This document shows, one piece after another, positions 62,736-64,000 of a stretch of DNA of 64,000 nucleotides. Where the stretch lies: assembly GCF_024198255.1 (NCBI RefSeq), contig NZ_JAJVKW010000024.1:82379-146378 (forward strand), read 5' to 3'. Origin of the DNA: Myxococcus guangdongensis. Its GTDB lineage: Bacteria; Myxococcota; Myxococcia; Myxococcales; Myxococcaceae. Below the pieces are notes generated by a model that had not been told where the DNA came from, did not search any database, and saw only the letters and a list, made by a program, of their open reading frames with translations. Each line of letters starts with the position of its first letter. Position 1 is the stretch's first letter. A program made the translations under genes and the position numbers.

Positions 62736-63564
62736 AGGGCAGCTCCACGGTGACGCGCGGGCCGAGCGCGGACGGAGGCGGAGGGAAGGGGGCCGCCTCG
62801 CGCACGGCGGCCATCGCGGCGTCGCAGAGGACGTAGTGGGGGCAGCGGCCGACGATGGCGAGCGCGAGGAGCTGGCCTCGGGTGCCGACGGTGATGCGGA
62901 GCGCGAAGCGGCCCTCGATGCCGGCCATGGCCGCCTGGTGCGGGTAGCGCACGTTCTCGAAGCGGTCGCGGAACATCACCTCGAAGTATTCCTCCTCCCA
63001 GGCGGCGCGCTGCTCGGCGGTGGGCGGAGGAGGGGCGACGGGCAGCAGGCCCGCGCTGCTCGCGACGAGCACGCTGTTCACCATGCCGCCGATGATGCCT
63101 CCGGCGACGCCCCCGGAGACACCGCCGGGCGTGGCGGCGGCGGTGTCGAGCGCGGGGACCTGGGGCTGGGCCACGGGCGGGTCGATGGCAGCCGGTGTCT
63201 CGGGCCGTGGGGGTTGGAGTCGGGAGAGGGTGGGCTTGGGGAAGGGGCGGGCGCGCCGGGCGGTGGCGAGGCGCGGCGCGGTGGGCATGGCGGCGGCGGG
63301 GGCCGGCGGGGGCGGAGGTGGCGCGGCGAGGAGGCGCAGGACGAGGGCGTCGTCGTCCTTCGCCTCGAGCTTGGGGGCGCGCGTGGAGCCGTGCCAGATG
63401 CCGTCGAGGCCGATGAGGAGGAGGACGTGGAGGGCCACCACGAGGGGGGCCACCCAGAAGGTGCGCGTGGTGTCGGTGGTGCTTCGCGAGCGTGCCTCGA
63501 CGACGGAGGCGAAGAGCCTCGAGTCGGCGGCGCCGTCCTTCGGACTCTCGTCCGGCATGACCAT
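62716..63564 (-). CDS. TonB-like periplasm-spanning protein
   Basis: 282 aa. ATG 63564 (or ATG 63558) is preferred over GTG 63579 because of the AGGGAAGGGGG stretch upstream. One N-terminal helix (FWVAPLVVALHVLLLIGLDG) is followed by a long Pro/Ala-rich spacer (about 60-160, PPPPPPAPAAAMPTAPR), then a C-terminal globular domain of about 90 residues whose pattern (YFEVMFRDRFENVRYPHQAA, IEGRFALRITVGTRGQLLAL, PFPPPPSAL) fits the TonB C-terminal fold. It would transmit energy from an inner-membrane ExbBD complex to outer-membrane receptors; no exbBD genes are nearby. Convergent with DUF4173. Confidence 0.85.
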   Translation of the reverse strand: MVMPDESPKDGAADSRLFASVVEARSRSTTDTTRTFWVAPLVVALHVLLLIGLDGIWHGSTRAPKLEAKDDDALVLRLLAAPPPPPPAPAAAMPTAPRLATARRARPFPKPTLSRLQPPRPETPAAIDPPVAQPQVPALDTAAATPGGVSGGVAGGIIGGMVNSVLVASSAGLLPVAPPPPTAEQRAAWEEEYFEVMFRDRFENVRYPHQAAMAGIEGRFALRITVGTRGQLLALAIVGRCPHYVLCDAAMAAVREAAPFPPPPSALGPRVTVELPFNYHLR

Positions 63565-63863
63565 TCCCCCTTCCCTCACGCGGTAGACCGGAGTCTAGCG
63601 AAGGGCCCCATCCATCCGACACCGTGTTAGTGGCGAGCCCGTCGTTCGTGAAGGGACGCTGCCCTCGGAGGCGAGGGGGCGATATCCTCCGCACGCCCTG
63701 GGTGTCCGCCAGGGCCCGGTCTCCGGTGGCTCGCTGCGGGCGAGCGCGGACGACTGACTGTCAGGCATGGGGTGCATCGTCGAGCACTCAGCCCCCGGCG
63801 GACACGAGCCACGCTTCGGTGTGCCTCTCGTCTGTGCCTCGGTCCGGGGGCACTGGGGAGGCG

Positions 63864-64000
63864 ATGATGCACGGGAAGCGAAGCGGACTGGCCGCGTTGC
63901 TGCTGTTGCTGTCCTCGACGGGATGGGCCTCGGAGCCGCTCGTGCGCGAGTGGCGCTACTTGATGCGCGTGGAGGCCACGACGCTGGCGTTCCTGCCTCG
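63864..64000 (+). CDS. 5' end of a secreted protein, truncated by the window
   Basis: A frame opens at ATG 63864 behind a GGGGAGG site and runs off the right edge. The first residues form a signal peptide (HGKRSGLAALLLLLSSTGWA, cleavage before SEPLV). The 25 or so mature residues seen (EWRYLMRVEATTLAFLP) do not identify a family. Upstream bases are free of genes back to 63564, so it probably has its own promoter. Confidence 0.7.
   Translation, partial: MMHGKRSGLAALLLLLSSTGWASEPLVREWRYLMRVEATTLAFLP

Overview
The window looks like a chromosomal segment of a high-GC, free-living predatory myxobacterium (Myxococcota, probably the Myxococcus/Corallococcus/Pyxidicoccus group). This rests on very high G/C at third codon positions, frequent GTG and TTG starts, many secreted lipoproteins with Ala/Gly/Pro-rich linkers, an ADYC-domain protein, a DUF2378 protein (a family largely confined to myxobacteria), and a Hanks-type kinase with the HRDVSPQN catalytic loop and a PEGA domain. 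No rRNA, tRNA, CRISPR array, insertion sequence, prophage or plasmid gene was recognised. Most of the window reads as core or lineage-specific chromosome, with one clearly AT-richer intergenic island at about 42.3-42.8 kb.

Layout. 0-5.4 kb: end of an ADYC-domain gene, then an RND efflux pair (lipoprotein adaptor and HAE1-type permease). 5.5-16.2 kb: a 4-alpha-glucanotransferase, two exported proteins (AMIN-like lipoprotein and DUF1028), a PLP aminotransferase, an ADP/ATP-translocase-like carrier, a Tat/lipobox SDR protein, a SHOCT protein and an unknown lipoprotein. 16.2-22.5 kb: a mostly non-coding stretch holding one probable 65-residue gene, then a very large gene fusing DNA topoisomerase III to a RecQ helicase with an HRDC domain. 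22.9-31.6 kb: MBL-fold hydrolase, cardiolipin synthase, HExxH metalloprotease, DUF5335, a ClpX-like ATPase without the zinc finger, an unknown protein and TreZ. 31.7-41.1 kb: M20 peptidase, type B carboxylesterase, Ser/Thr kinase, a YadG/YadH ABC exporter, a small lipoprotein and EttA. 41.2-50.9 kb: twin Cys-rich lipoproteins, the AT-rich island, a LysM/C39-like protein, a pair of bacterial PH proteins, a GNAT pair, an ATP-grasp enzyme, DUF2378 and an esterase. 50.9-64 kb: a small unknown protein, a three-gene envelope cassette (HhH plus beta-barrel, lamin-tail lipoprotein, thermonuclease), a PAS histidine kinase, a coiled-coil protein, TerC, ArsC, DUF4173, a TonB-like protein and the start of a secreted protein.

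How genes work together. MalQ and TreZ belong to glycogen/trehalose metabolism but lie 24 kb apart. The RND adaptor and permease form a pump that would need an outer-membrane channel encoded elsewhere. YadG and YadH form one ABC exporter. Topoisomerase III and RecQ, which cooperate as separate proteins in other organisms (for example Sgs1-Top3), are one polypeptide here, joined by a repeat-rich linker. The HhH/barrel, lamin-tail and nuclease genes are on one strand with short spacing, and the last two overlap. Their domains suggest handling of DNA in the cell envelope, but that is inference.

The most interesting items are the TopB-RecQ fusion, the HhH/LTD/nuclease cassette, the LysM/C39-like protein behind an AT-rich island with tandem palindromes, and the ClpX-like ATPase that keeps an LGF loop. 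Start sites were chosen by ribosome-binding site and signal-peptide logic and are stated where uncertain. Nothing here was checked against a database.
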